24,556 bases of DNA from JAUNSR01 sp036655755 (GTDB taxonomy: Bacteria; Bacteroidota; Bacteroidia; Bacteroidales; JAUNSR01). The notes beneath the pieces were generated by a model. It worked only from the letters and a program-made list of their open reading frames with translations, made no database searches and was not told where the DNA came from. Location of the stretch: the NCBI GenBank assembly GCA_036655755.1, contig JAVVPN010000046.1, positions 1 to 24,556 of the forward strand, given 5' to 3'. Shown here one piece after another: positions 1-7,929 of the stretch (position 1 is its first letter; every line of letters starts with the position of its first letter). The position numbers were made by a program, and so were the translations under genes.

Positions 1-210
1 ACCGTCTGATTTGTAACCGATGTTAACCACAACTTCACGTTTGTTCATTGCGATTACTTTTCCTTCGATTACTTCACTTGCGTTTACTGTGTTAAGAGTT
101 TGGTCGTAAGTGTTTACCAATTCTTCGTGGCTTTTTCCGCCAAGAACTTCGCCGTTTTCGTAAGCGTCCCAGTTGAAATCTTCAACCGGAGAGATGTTTT
201 TGTTAGACAT
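1..210 (-). CDS. rpsA: 30S ribosomal protein S1, N-terminal 70 residues (partial)
   Basis: Only the first 70 codons are in the window; the gene continues past the left edge. The translation begins MSNKNISPVEDFNWDAYENG, then carries VIEGKVIAMNKREVVVNIGYKSDG-like sequence, which is the start of the first S1 (OB-fold) RNA-binding repeat. The acidic leader with FNWDAYE is typical of Bacteroidetes S1. S1 binds mRNA on the small ribosomal subunit and helps initiation, in a phylum that mostly lacks Shine-Dalgarno pairing. The start ATG (208-210) follows an AT-rich leader and a good promoter at 270-299. It is a housekeeping gene and marks the left border of the mannan locus. Identification is confident from the N-terminus, although most of the protein is not visible. 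Confidence 0.93.
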   Translation of the reverse strand, partial: MSNKNISPVEDFNWDAYENGEVLGGKSHEELVNTYDQTLNTVNASEVIEGKVIAMNKREVVVNIGYKSDG

Positions 211-269
211 AATTTAATTAGTTGTTTTGAAATTAATAAGTTAGACATTATATCACTTAAAATTCGGCG

Positions 270-299
270 CAAAGATAAGAATTTATTTCTCAGAGACAA
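270..299 (-). promoter_or_regulatory. rpsA promoter (Bacteroidetes sigma-ABfr type)
   Basis: Reading the minus strand, TTG (297-299) is followed after 19 bp by TATCTTTG (270-277), an exact match to the Bacteroidetes consensus TTG / TAnnTTTG. The expected transcription start lies near 263, giving a leader of about 50 nt before the rpsA ATG. It is a sequence match only. Confidence 0.75.
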
Positions 300-434
300 A
301 ACGAAAGATCGTTCTATTCTATCTTTTTAATTAAACTCGCAAAGAAATCATATTGTTTTATTTTTTCATAACCCCATTCCTTGAAATGAACAAAACATAG
401 TATCGGTAATGAGTTTTGAGTTCTCGTCAACACG

Positions 435-1232
435 CTATCGATGATATTTGTTCTGAATTTCAGTAGCTATATACCGTCCCATCAGTTGCTGCCCTTCTTC
501 ATTCGGATGCAATCCGTCCCGAAGATAACGCCCCGCCGAATCAGGATATTCAAGCTCGGCCACGATTCCACACCCAGAATAACAATCAATCACCTCCACT
601 GACAGAGCTTCACACACCCCGCGTAGAACATTGATCTTATGCTGATTGAATTGATTTCTCAACGAATCCCCGCTTTGAATCGGAGTACAAAGAAACACCT
701 TACATGCGGGATAGTTTTCTTGTATTGCCCGAATAGCGTCGAACGCTCCGGCTGCCATTGTATACCGATCCGACATTTTTAAGTTATTCGTATCCAAAAC
801 AGCAGCTACATTCCCGGGGTACATATCGTTAGTTCCCAAAGAAAAAACAAATATATCAGGCTGAGGATATACCCCATTCGCAACTTCGGTAATAAACTTC
901 TGTATATGGACTTTGGCCACATTATTATGGCGTTTCTGAATCTCTATATCATCATCGGTAGGTTGCCATCCGTCTGATATCCCGGCAAAACCCTCCTCTC
1001 CGTAATTCTGCGTATCCGGATAAGAAGCCCAAGTTGCAGACCCGATTGCTACATTATGATGCGAAGCAAACCCAAGTAATCCAACCACGGTAGCCGACCA
1101 TTGATTTCCTGCGGTAATACTGTTACCATCACAGCCAAAATGCATTTTACTAAAATCAACATTTACAGACTGAGCAGTCATATTCATTACCTGAAAAATA
1201 ATACAAAGACTAATTACAAGATAATGGTTCAT
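435..1232 (-). CDS. SGNH/GDSL-family esterase, probable carbohydrate (acetyl) esterase
   Basis: This is a 265-residue exported hydrolase. Residues 1-21 form a signal peptide with no clear lipobox, so the protein is probably periplasmic. SGNH blocks are visible: GNSIT with nucleophile Ser38, GTND (133-136) with Asn135 of the oxyanion hole, and RDGLHPN with Asp239 and His242 completing the triad. A longer reading from 1259 exists, but the Met at 1232 is preferred: its ATGA overlaps the stop of the epimerase upstream and it starts directly on the signal peptide. It is the last gene of the GH26-GH130-symporter-epimerase operon. SGNH proteins in such settings often remove acetyl groups from sugars, so deacetylation of manno-oligosaccharides is the likely role. 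The substrate is inferred from context; the fold assignment is firm. Confidence 0.85.
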   Translation of the reverse strand: MNHYLVISLCIIFQVMNMTAQSVNVDFSKMHFGCDGNSITAGNQWSATVVGLLGFASHHNVAIGSATWASYPDTQNYGEEGFAGISDGWQPTDDDIEIQKRHNNVAKVHIQKFITEVANGVYPQPDIFVFSLGTNDMYPGNVAAVLDTNNLKMSDRYTMAAGAFDAIRAIQENYPACKVFLCTPIQSGDSLRNQFNQHKINVLRGVCEALSVEVIDCYSGCGIVAELEYPDSAGRYLRDGLHPNEEGQQLMGRYIATEIQNKYHR

Positions 1233-2449
1233 ACGCGTACCTCTCTTAAAACACCACATCGTTCTATTATTTCAATACACATACGGCCATTATGATATGG
1301 ACATTTCCATAACCCGGCCTTATCATCTTTAAAATTAACTTTTCCTTCCGCAGAAATACTCCAATGCCATTCCCCGTGCTCCTTATCAATCAAATGCTCT
1401 TTAATATAAGACCAACTGCCGAACGCTTTTTTCAAAGCTATTTCATCTCCAAAATATTGATAAAGATTAAAGTGGCCCACTACACTTTCAGCTTGCACCC
1501 ACCAATGGCGTTCTGTATCACTATTCTTTGCATCGAGATGCATTTCATAATTCATACTACCGTCCGCATTCAATCCCTCATCAGCCGCCGCAGCGATAAA
1601 CTCTACAACCGGTTCTGTTTTTCGCAACAAAATTTCATCTTTCAACAATAAAGCTGCTTCATGGATCAGCCAAGAGGCTTCTATATCATGTCCATAAGAA
1701 ACAATGCTGTACTTATTTACCCAACTGTCATTGAAAAACAGATTCAAATGACCTGTTTTTTCGTTCAAAATTTTAGTTAGGAAAATTCCCACCAGATTAC
1801 GAAGCTTATTTTTCAGTCGGCTATCCTTCCATACCCTGTATAAATTTGTATATGCTTCTAATACATGCAAATGAGTATTCATCGTTTTACGCTCATTCTT
1901 ATCCTTATCGCTCAAGCGCATATCTGAGATTTCATCCCAATCTCGCCCGAAAGCTTCAAAATAACCATTTTGTATTGAATCAAAACTATATTTTTCTAGC
2001 GTATCAAACAGGGTAATTGCATACTCCAAAGATTCTTTATCTGTAGTTGCACGATAATATTCACTCAAGCCGTAAATAGCAAATCCAAGTGCATAAATCT
2101 GTTTCTTTGAATCCACACAATTTCCTCGGCAATCTACCGCCCAGAATACTCCACCATACGTTTTATCATAGAAAAAATTAATTAGATAATCCTTTGCCCG
2201 GGTAGCGATTTCCAAATATTCTTTTTTGCCCAATAAACGATAAGCAGCAGCAAAAGTCCATAAAATACGTGCATTCAATACAGCGCCCTTTTCTGCATCA
2301 GGATACAATTTATCTTTCCCCGATATTCGCCCGTAAAAACCACCGGTGTCGATATCCACCATTCGATTCATCCAAAACGGGAGTATATTTTGTTGAAGCT
2401 CCGATTCCATCTCTTTGCTCAATACTTCTATTATGTCATCTACTTTCAT
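1229..2449 (-). CDS. Cellobiose 2-epimerase (AGE family)
   Basis: This 406-residue cytoplasmic protein without a signal peptide is the usual length for cellobiose 2-epimerase (EC 5.1.3.11), an (alpha/alpha)6-barrel enzyme. It shows THLHVLEAYTNLYR (about 192-205), SYGHDIEASWLI (251-262), HWWVQAESVVG (315-325) and PYHNGRM (384-390). His195, His254 and His386 have almost the same spacing as the catalytic histidines known in characterised epimerases. Here the expected reaction is beta-1,4-mannobiose to mannosyl-beta-1,4-glucose, the substrate of the GH130 enzyme two genes upstream. The order GH26, GH130, symporter, epimerase equals the Bacteroides fragilis mannobiose cluster. The start ATG lies about 15 nt after a run of TTAAAAA, and a hairpin leader element fills the gap to the symporter. 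The stop overlaps the next gene by ATGA. An N-acylglucosamine epimerase is the less likely alternative. Confidence 0.92.
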   Translation of the reverse strand: MKVDDIIEVLSKEMESELQQNILPFWMNRMVDIDTGGFYGRISGKDKLYPDAEKGAVLNARILWTFAAAYRLLGKKEYLEIATRAKDYLINFFYDKTYGGVFWAVDCRGNCVDSKKQIYALGFAIYGLSEYYRATTDKESLEYAITLFDTLEKYSFDSIQNGYFEAFGRDWDEISDMRLSDKDKNERKTMNTHLHVLEAYTNLYRVWKDSRLKNKLRNLVGIFLTKILNEKTGHLNLFFNDSWVNKYSIVSYGHDIEASWLIHEAALLLKDEILLRKTEPVVEFIAAAADEGLNADGSMNYEMHLDAKNSDTERHWWVQAESVVGHFNLYQYFGDEIALKKAFGSWSYIKEHLIDKEHGEWHWSISAEGKVNFKDDKAGLWKCPYHNGRMCIEIIERCGVLREVRV

Positions 2450-2463
2450 TTATACATAATTTA

Positions 2464-2523
2464 TTTTTAACATCAAGGTATATAAATGCGCCATTTATAT
2501 ACCTTATTGGTGGGTATCTCAAC
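2464..2523 (-). repeat. Intergenic leader element copy A, with 14-bp hairpin
   Basis: In the gap between the symporter and the epimerase, the arms 2475-2488 and 2492-2505 are perfect inverted repeats of 14 bp around a 3-nt centre (CGC). Upstream on the minus strand lies GAGATACCCA, whose ATACC can also pair with the GGTAT of the first arm, so two alternative hairpins are possible. The same arrangement recurs at 10192-10249. It could be an RNA processing or stability element, an attenuator, or a dispersed repeat. No poly-U follows, so it is not a standard terminator. Confidence 0.6.
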
Positions 2524-2588
2524 TTTAGGCGAGTTATTGCCATTTCATATCAATTACTATTTTTCAACTCCGAATATTAAACCAATAA

Positions 2589-4028
2589 TCAATACTCAGA
2601 AAGAATGATTTCAGATTTCTCTTTCCTTATATTTTCCAACTTTCCGGTTACCTCTTTTACCCGTTTTTCAGAAAGCGGGTAGAAAAACATACCTACTATA
2701 GCCAACACACAACTTGCTGCGGGCAATAGACTCATCATCAGCCTCACCCCCAACACGGCATTTTCCGTTTGCATTACAGCTTCCTGATTATACCCAAAAA
2801 CAGCCAATAACCAACCGGTCAATGCACTCCCTAAAGCCCATCCCATTTTCTGGGACATTGAAGATGAAGAAAAGATTAATCCCGTAGCACGCCTTCCGGT
2901 TCGCAATTCTTGATAATCAACAATATCAGCATACATACTCCATAACAATGGCAATACATAGCCGGCGCAAACAGAGATACAAATCTGTAAAACTAAAATC
3001 AAAAAAATCTGATTAGGGTCCAATATAAAAAACATACTACTCAGAACCGCAGCTCCTCCCATGGCAATCATATAGGTACGTCTTTTACCAAAACGGTTCG
3101 ACAAAGGGGCAGCCAACGCTACACCAATCATATTGGCAGCCTGCCCAATCAGCAAATACACTGTCGCGATTGTCCACCCGGTATATTTCATTTTAAAATT
3201 CACCGTCACATAATCTGCGAAATAAAAAAGCGCTACCCCATCTCGTATTGCATTAAACAGCAGGGCCGCCAATCCCGAAAAAAGCAAAATCCACCATGGA
3301 TAATTCTCACATAAGTCTTTGAGGTCTGTTCTTATGGACACATCGTTCTTTTCCACATCGATCGGCTTTACTCGTTCGCGGGTAAACTTGAAACAAAGAA
3401 AAAACAGCAATGCACACAAAGAACCGATAATAGCTACCGCAGATATCCAGCCGGTCGGATCCTGACTGATCGTATGGTTCGGTTCATCACCGAAACCTCC
3501 GGTAGAAAAAAAGTCTACCAACGGCTGCAACAACATAAAGGTGATAAAACTCCCTATAAACGCAAAAAACATACGATAGGAAGCCAATATATTCCGTTCG
3601 TCCGGATTAGGCGACATCACCCCCAATAAAGACGCATAAGGCACATTGATAGCCGTATATACCATCATCATCAACGTATAAGTAACATAGGCATAAATCA
3701 GTTTTCCAGTAGATGATAAATCAGGCGTATAAAAAGTAAGTATCCCCATCAAAGCGAAAGGTATAGCAAACCATAATAGGTAAGGGCGGTATTTACCCCA
3801 ACGCGTATCCGTACGATCGGCAATAATCCCCATTGCCGGGTCATTTACCGAATCCCATACACGCGTCACCAAAAACATAGTCCCGGCTGCCGCAGGTGAG
3901 ATACCGAATACTTTAGTATAAAAGAAAAGCAAATACATTCCGAATATCTTCCAGAACATTGAAGATGCCATATCTCCAAATCCGTAGCCAATTCGTTCTT
4001 TAAGTTTATTCATGGTGGTAATATTCAT
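2589..4028 (-). CDS. GPH-family sugar:cation symporter (probable mannobiose importer)
   Basis: This is a strongly hydrophobic major-facilitator protein with about twelve membrane segments. The N-terminus (MNKLKERIGYGFGDMASSMF, then a stretch with TRVWDSVNDPAMG and RWGKYRPY) is the glycoside-pentoside-hexuronide:cation symporter signature, the MelB-like family. It sits in the inner membrane and, by its place between GH130 and the epimerase, most likely imports beta-1,4-mannobiose made by the periplasmic mannanases. Three starts are possible: 4061 overlaps the GH130 stop by 8 nt, 4028 follows an AT-rich leader (479 residues), and 4013 begins directly at the conserved MNKLKERIGYG. I chose 4028 because its upstream sequence looks most like a Bacteroidetes initiation region. 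The choice is uncertain by up to 16 residues; the family is not. Confidence 0.9.
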   Translation of the reverse strand: MNITTMNKLKERIGYGFGDMASSMFWKIFGMYLLFFYTKVFGISPAAAGTMFLVTRVWDSVNDPAMGIIADRTDTRWGKYRPYLLWFAIPFALMGILTFYTPDLSSTGKLIYAYVTYTLMMMVYTAINVPYASLLGVMSPNPDERNILASYRMFFAFIGSFITFMLLQPLVDFFSTGGFGDEPNHTISQDPTGWISAVAIIGSLCALLFFLCFKFTRERVKPIDVEKNDVSIRTDLKDLCENYPWWILLFSGLAALLFNAIRDGVALFYFADYVTVNFKMKYTGWTIATVYLLIGQAANMIGVALAAPLSNRFGKRRTYMIAMGGAAVLSSMFFILDPNQIFLILVLQICISVCAGYVLPLLWSMYADIVDYQELRTGRRATGLIFSSSSMSQKMGWALGSALTGWLLAVFGYNQEAVMQTENAVLGVRLMMSLLPAASCVLAIVGMFFYPLSEKRVKEVTGKLENIRKEKSEIILSEY

Positions 4029-4053
4029 GTATTTAATTAAGCGCAAAATGAAA

Positions 4054-5229
4054 CTATGCATTTATAAGCGCCAGGTTTTTCTCAATCATTTTATTCAGCG
4101 TTTTAACAGAGGCTGCCGTACTTAAGCCGTCTACAGGCGTATTCATACAATAATCCACCAACTTTTCGACAGTCGAGGTCGCCACATGCATCCGCGTATC
4201 CGACGATGCATAATAGATAAATACAGTACCATCTTCCTCTGCAATCCATCCGTTCGAAAACAATACGTTACCTACATCACCTACCCGTTCTTCCCCTTCG
4301 GGAGCCATAAAATATCCTCCCGGTGCAGCAATTAGTTTACTCGGATCTTCAAGAGAGGTCATATACAAATATAAAACATATCTTAATCCGGCAGCACATC
4401 CCCTCACACCATGAGCCAGATGAAGCCATCCCTTTTCTGTTTTTATCGGATGCGGGCCCTCTCCATTCTTTACCTCTTTAATTGTATGATAAAACCGCGA
4501 ATCGATAATCTTCTCTTCAAACACAACCGCATCCGTCATCTTATCAACCAATGCCCATCCGATTCCGCCACCACTACCGGCATCAATGAAACCATCTTGC
4601 GGACGCGTATAAAGCGCATACTTTCCATCTATAAATTCGGGATGCAACACCACATTACGCTGCTGGCTTTTAGTCTTTAAATCAGGCAAACGCTCCCAAT
4701 TTATCAGGTCGCGCGTACGGGCTATTCCGGCAGTTGCGGTAGCCGATGACAAATCTCCGGCAGGAGCGTTTTTATCATGTCGTTCTGCACAGAACAACCC
4801 ATAAATCCAACCATCCTCATGAGCAGTCAGACGCATATCATAAATATTGGTGGCCGGGTCTGTATCTTCCGGCATTGTAATCGGATAATCCCAAAAACGA
4901 AAGTTATCAATACCGTTCGGGCTCTCGGCGATTGCAAAAAATGACTTTCGGTCTGCTCCCTCCACCCGTACCAGCAAAAGGTATTTGTCCTGCCATTTAA
5001 TAGCTCCCGAGTTCAACGTCGCATTCATCCCGATACGTTCCATCAAAAACGGATTTGATTTTTCATCGAGATCATATCTCCAAAAAACAGGAGTATGAGC
5101 AGCAGTAAGGATGGGATATTGGTATCTGACAAAAATTCCGTTTGAATGATGGTCTGGTTTATTTTCACGGGTAATCAGCGCTTCATAATCCTGAAAGAGT
5201 TGCTCTATTTTTTGTTTGAATGTGTCCAT
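4054..5229 (-). CDS. 4-O-beta-D-mannosyl-D-glucose phosphorylase (GH130)
   Basis: This cytoplasmic enzyme of 391 residues has the length of the characterised B. fragilis mannosylglucose phosphorylase (EC 2.4.1.281). It cleaves mannosyl-beta-1,4-glucose with phosphate to alpha-mannose-1-phosphate and glucose. There is no signal peptide. The five-bladed propeller family is recognised by MNATLNSGAIKWQDKYLLLVR (about 68-88), NIYDMRLT (128-135), GPHPIKT and GDVGNVLFSNG. The Asp in NIYDMRLT is residue 131, the number I recall for the catalytic Asp of the B. fragilis enzyme. The gene starts 8 nt after the stop of the GH26 gene and overlaps or abuts the symporter, so translation is probably coupled. 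A GH130 acting on mannan oligosaccharides is an alternative, but the epimerase two genes downstream favours the disaccharide phosphorylase. Confidence 0.93.
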   Translation of the reverse strand: MDTFKQKIEQLFQDYEALITRENKPDHHSNGIFVRYQYPILTAAHTPVFWRYDLDEKSNPFLMERIGMNATLNSGAIKWQDKYLLLVRVEGADRKSFFAIAESPNGIDNFRFWDYPITMPEDTDPATNIYDMRLTAHEDGWIYGLFCAERHDKNAPAGDLSSATATAGIARTRDLINWERLPDLKTKSQQRNVVLHPEFIDGKYALYTRPQDGFIDAGSGGGIGWALVDKMTDAVVFEEKIIDSRFYHTIKEVKNGEGPHPIKTEKGWLHLAHGVRGCAAGLRYVLYLYMTSLEDPSKLIAAPGGYFMAPEGEERVGDVGNVLFSNGWIAEEDGTVFIYYASSDTRMHVATSTVEKLVDYCMNTPVDGLSTAASVKTLNKMIEKNLALINA

Positions 5230-5237
5230 ATATAATA

Positions 5238-6332
5238 TTATTTGTACAAAGAGGTTAATTGCGATACAAAAAGTGTTTTGGGATTCTGATAAAAATCCAC
5301 AAAATCCACTGCTGATGGATGCCCGGGATAAGGGGCATAATGATGAGTGATTCGCTCACGGGCATTCCGCCATACCAAAACATAGGATAACGGATATTTT
5401 TCAATGGCTGGCAATAAAGTCTGTGTCCACCACAAAGAATCGGGGATTCCTTCATATCCCGTTTCCGTCAGGGCTATTGCCTTATCATGTTGTTTGCCTA
5501 CACTATCAATTATAGCCAGCCCCTTTTCAAGATTCTTTAGATATTCGCCCTTATCCGACTGATACGTATCTAGCCCCACTAAATCAATAATCGAATCTCC
5601 CGGATAACGCTCCATGTATTCCGCTACCGACTGTGGCTCCGAACCGGGCGAATAGGCATATAATAAATGGTTCACCCCTTTATCCTTTAATGCATCTATT
5701 GTCATTTTCCATAATGCTTTATATTCCTCCGGAGAACACAGAGCCGCACCCCACCAAAACCAGCTTCCCGTATGTTCATGCCATGGCCGGAATAACACCG
5801 GAATTTTTTCTCCGGTAGGTGCCTGTAAGGAATTCATAAAATCAGCCAACATGTTCAACCATTTAGCGAAAAGCACATGATTATTTCCGGATGGCAATAT
5901 CGATTTCACTACCGTCGAGTCAGAAACATCCCAAGAGTCGCCTCCCGTAGCAGGATTACGGACATGCCAACTTAATGAAATCATTCCACCACGCTCATAT
6001 TGATTGATAATTTCCTGACGAATCTTATCGAAAGCAACTCCATCCAGATTCAAAGAATCACCCAGTTCTAGATGTCCCAAGTCAAAACTTATAACCGCAG
6101 GATACTCCCCGCAAACGCTTTTTACATCTGATTTTCCAGATTCCCCTTCCCACCCGATACCATATACCGTATCATCTTGGTGACCAAACATAATGCCTCG
6201 CGAAGAAGTAGTTTTTAGATTTTTGAGTAGATTTTCTGCTTCTGGGGTACGGGAACTAGAACAACCCATAATGGCACCGGCAAGGAATACCAATGTCCCC
6301 CACAGACAGTAACTGTGATTTATGTTTTTCAT
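5238..6332 (-). CDS. GH26 beta-mannanase, periplasmic-type lipoprotein
   Basis: This 364-residue lipoprotein has a signal peptide ending in IMGC, lipid Cys24. The single GH26 domain covers about 32-355: FRPWHEHTGSWFWWG holds the acid/base Glu186, and ALTETGYEG the nucleophile Glu290, 104 residues apart as usual in the family. Its compact form, without extra domains, resembles B. fragilis ManA and B. ovatus BoMan26A, which release mannobiose from manno-oligosaccharides. The residues after Cys (SSSRTPEA) lack the acidic run of surface-export signals, so it is more likely to face the periplasm. It is the first gene of the operon that includes GH130, symporter, epimerase and esterase, and has its own promoter at 6355. 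It would supply mannobiose to the symporter. The family is certain; the product pattern is inferred. Confidence 0.93.
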   Translation of the reverse strand: MKNINHSYCLWGTLVFLAGAIMGCSSSRTPEAENLLKNLKTTSSRGIMFGHQDDTVYGIGWEGESGKSDVKSVCGEYPAVISFDLGHLELGDSLNLDGVAFDKIRQEIINQYERGGMISLSWHVRNPATGGDSWDVSDSTVVKSILPSGNNHVLFAKWLNMLADFMNSLQAPTGEKIPVLFRPWHEHTGSWFWWGAALCSPEEYKALWKMTIDALKDKGVNHLLYAYSPGSEPQSVAEYMERYPGDSIIDLVGLDTYQSDKGEYLKNLEKGLAIIDSVGKQHDKAIALTETGYEGIPDSLWWTQTLLPAIEKYPLSYVLVWRNARERITHHYAPYPGHPSAVDFVDFYQNPKTLFVSQLTSLYK

Positions 6333-6354
6333 CGTATTTTATTTAATTGCACTA

Positions 6355-6419
6355 CAAAGATAGGTTATCACTACTTTATAAAATGATACAATTTTATCCT
6401 ATTCCTATCTTAATTTTAT
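6355..6419 (-). promoter_or_regulatory. Promoter and AraC-type operator of the GH26-GH130 operon
   Basis: The -7 box TATCTTTG (6355-6362) matches TAnnTTTG exactly and no TTG sits at the proper -33 distance. Starting 36 bp upstream of the box is GATAAAATTGTAT (6386-6398), and 21 bp further ATAAAATTAAGAT (6407-6419). The same pair occurs at the same distances before susC and the CE7-GH5 gene. The layout suggests an activator taking the place of the -33 contact. The distal half lies inside the arm of the preceding terminator. Confidence 0.65.
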
Positions 6420-6486
6420 AAATACAAACAAGAGGCTTTATTCACCTCTCAATGATAAAGCCTCTTGTTTGTATTTATAAAATTAA
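6410..6486 (-). terminator. Perfect 32-bp inverted repeat, intrinsic terminator after the susC operon
   Basis: Arms 6410-6441 and 6455-6486 are exact reverse complements over 32 bp, with a 13-nt loop. On the minus strand the GC-richer core (AAGAGGCTTTAT) is closed by GCCTCTTGTTTGTATTT, giving a T-rich tail. It begins 9 bp after the stop of the GH26 gene at 6496. It separates the susC operon from the GH26-GH130 operon. Because the arms are symmetric, it could also stop antisense transcription. Confidence 0.8.
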
Positions 6487-6495
6487 TCCTGTCAA

Positions 6496-7890
6496 TTATT
6501 TCATTGATGGTAAATCGGCTCGTGTAATTACATACTCCTGAAGCATCGCATCTTTCCACCATTCAGCATCGGCATGTTCATGATTTTCGAGTGTTTCTGC
6601 GTTATATTGATACCAAGGCATAAAGAAAGACCATCTTGCATCCGCATTCCACTGCTCGGATATCTTTGCCACACTTCCGCATTCGCTAAGAGCTACTAAT
6701 TTTTGCGAGTAATCCGAAGCGATCGATTGATATTGATCCGCTATTTTTATTCCGTTTTTCTGATCATATATATCACGTCCTATAATATCCACATACTCAT
6801 CACCCGGATAAAATGCATCATCATGACCTTGCGTCGTCCATACCCAAATCAGATTATTTATACCTTCTTTCTTAAAATATTCAAACATGTAAATCCATAA
6901 TTTGCGATAAGCTTCTGCTCCGGCCGCCCCCCACCAAAACCAGGCTTTTCCACCGTTAAATTCATAAATATTACCGGCTGCTTCATGAAGCGGGCGCCAT
7001 ATAACCGGTATCTGTTTAACCTGCAATAGCTTAATACACTCCGATATTTTTAAAAGATCAGCTTGTACCACTTTATTTTCCCAAGTACCCTCGATGGTCG
7101 CGTTCTCTGTTCGAAAATCAGTTTCTTCCGGCCTGTAAGTTACCTTGTCCGAATTTTCAGAAACCGGTACATTCCAATGCCAGCCTGCCCCGATCAATCC
7201 CCCGTTATTCCACCAATCCTCTACAACCTGTGTTTTTGAATAATCAATCCAGCTATTCTCGCCGGAAGCGAATAAATGAATATAATCGAAAAAAGCAATT
7301 GCCGGATATTTACCGGTAGCCTGATATACCAATTCAGCCTCAGCAATATTCCAATTTACATTCGCCATACTACCCGAAAGAACTTTCTTCCCATATATCT
7401 CCAGCAAATAGTCATACACCTTCTTTGTCTGGCTCATCGGATTTTCAGTACAAAGCGAAAGATCAAGAGGCTTCGATTCGTCAACCGATTGAGTTTTAAA
7501 TGATATCCGTATCTCTTCAACCGACACTTTTGTCGGCCCGAATATAACTCCTTTCGGAATAATCAACTCATATTGCCTTCCTTTCTCCAATCCATTTAAT
7601 GTTATGGTAGCATTTTTCAAATCGGACGTTATCTTCTCTACCACCCCTCCCTCTTTGATCGACACGAGCGAATGATAAGCCGCAGGCGTATTCACATTTT
7701 GGTCGAAGGTTAAAACAATTGTCGTTTTCGGTGGTACTACTTCTACCGACCCATCCGGGAGTGTGCTCCCCGTTAAGCGGGGAGCCACTAACTGCACTTC
7801 TTTTTCAGATCCATCACTTCCACATCCAAAAAAACACAAAACAGACACACACACACTCAAAAGCCGTAATATAAATTGATTCTTATTCAT
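6496..7890 (-). CDS. GH26 beta-mannanase, surface-type lipoprotein with N-terminal Ig-like domain
   Basis: This 464-residue lipoprotein has lipid Cys23 (FFGC) followed by GSDGSEKE, moderately acidic and compatible with surface export. Residues about 36-133 look like a bacterial Ig-like (Big_5/SbsA-type) domain, with TTIVLTFDQNVN and LIIPKGVIFG. The GH26 domain follows (about 150-455): WRPLHEAAG carries acid/base Glu303 and ALSECGSV carries nucleophile Glu403, 100 residues apart. It is the last gene of the susC operon, 39 bp after the second glycan-binding protein, and is followed by a strong terminator. By analogy with surface GH26 enzymes such as B. ovatus BoMan26B, it would make the first endo-cuts in mannan outside the cell. 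It shares the family but little length or architecture with the GH26 of the next operon, so the two are not recent duplicates. Localisation is inferred. Confidence 0.92.
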   Translation of the reverse strand: MNKNQFILRLLSVCVSVLCFFGCGSDGSEKEVQLVAPRLTGSTLPDGSVEVVPPKTTIVLTFDQNVNTPAAYHSLVSIKEGGVVEKITSDLKNATITLNGLEKGRQYELIIPKGVIFGPTKVSVEEIRISFKTQSVDESKPLDLSLCTENPMSQTKKVYDYLLEIYGKKVLSGSMANVNWNIAEAELVYQATGKYPAIAFFDYIHLFASGENSWIDYSKTQVVEDWWNNGGLIGAGWHWNVPVSENSDKVTYRPEETDFRTENATIEGTWENKVVQADLLKISECIKLLQVKQIPVIWRPLHEAAGNIYEFNGGKAWFWWGAAGAEAYRKLWIYMFEYFKKEGINNLIWVWTTQGHDDAFYPGDEYVDIIGRDIYDQKNGIKIADQYQSIASDYSQKLVALSECGSVAKISEQWNADARWSFFMPWYQYNAETLENHEHADAEWWKDAMLQEYVITRADLPSMK

Positions 7891-7929
7891 TTATCTATTT
7901 TTAATACTAATAAATTATCTGCACATGGT

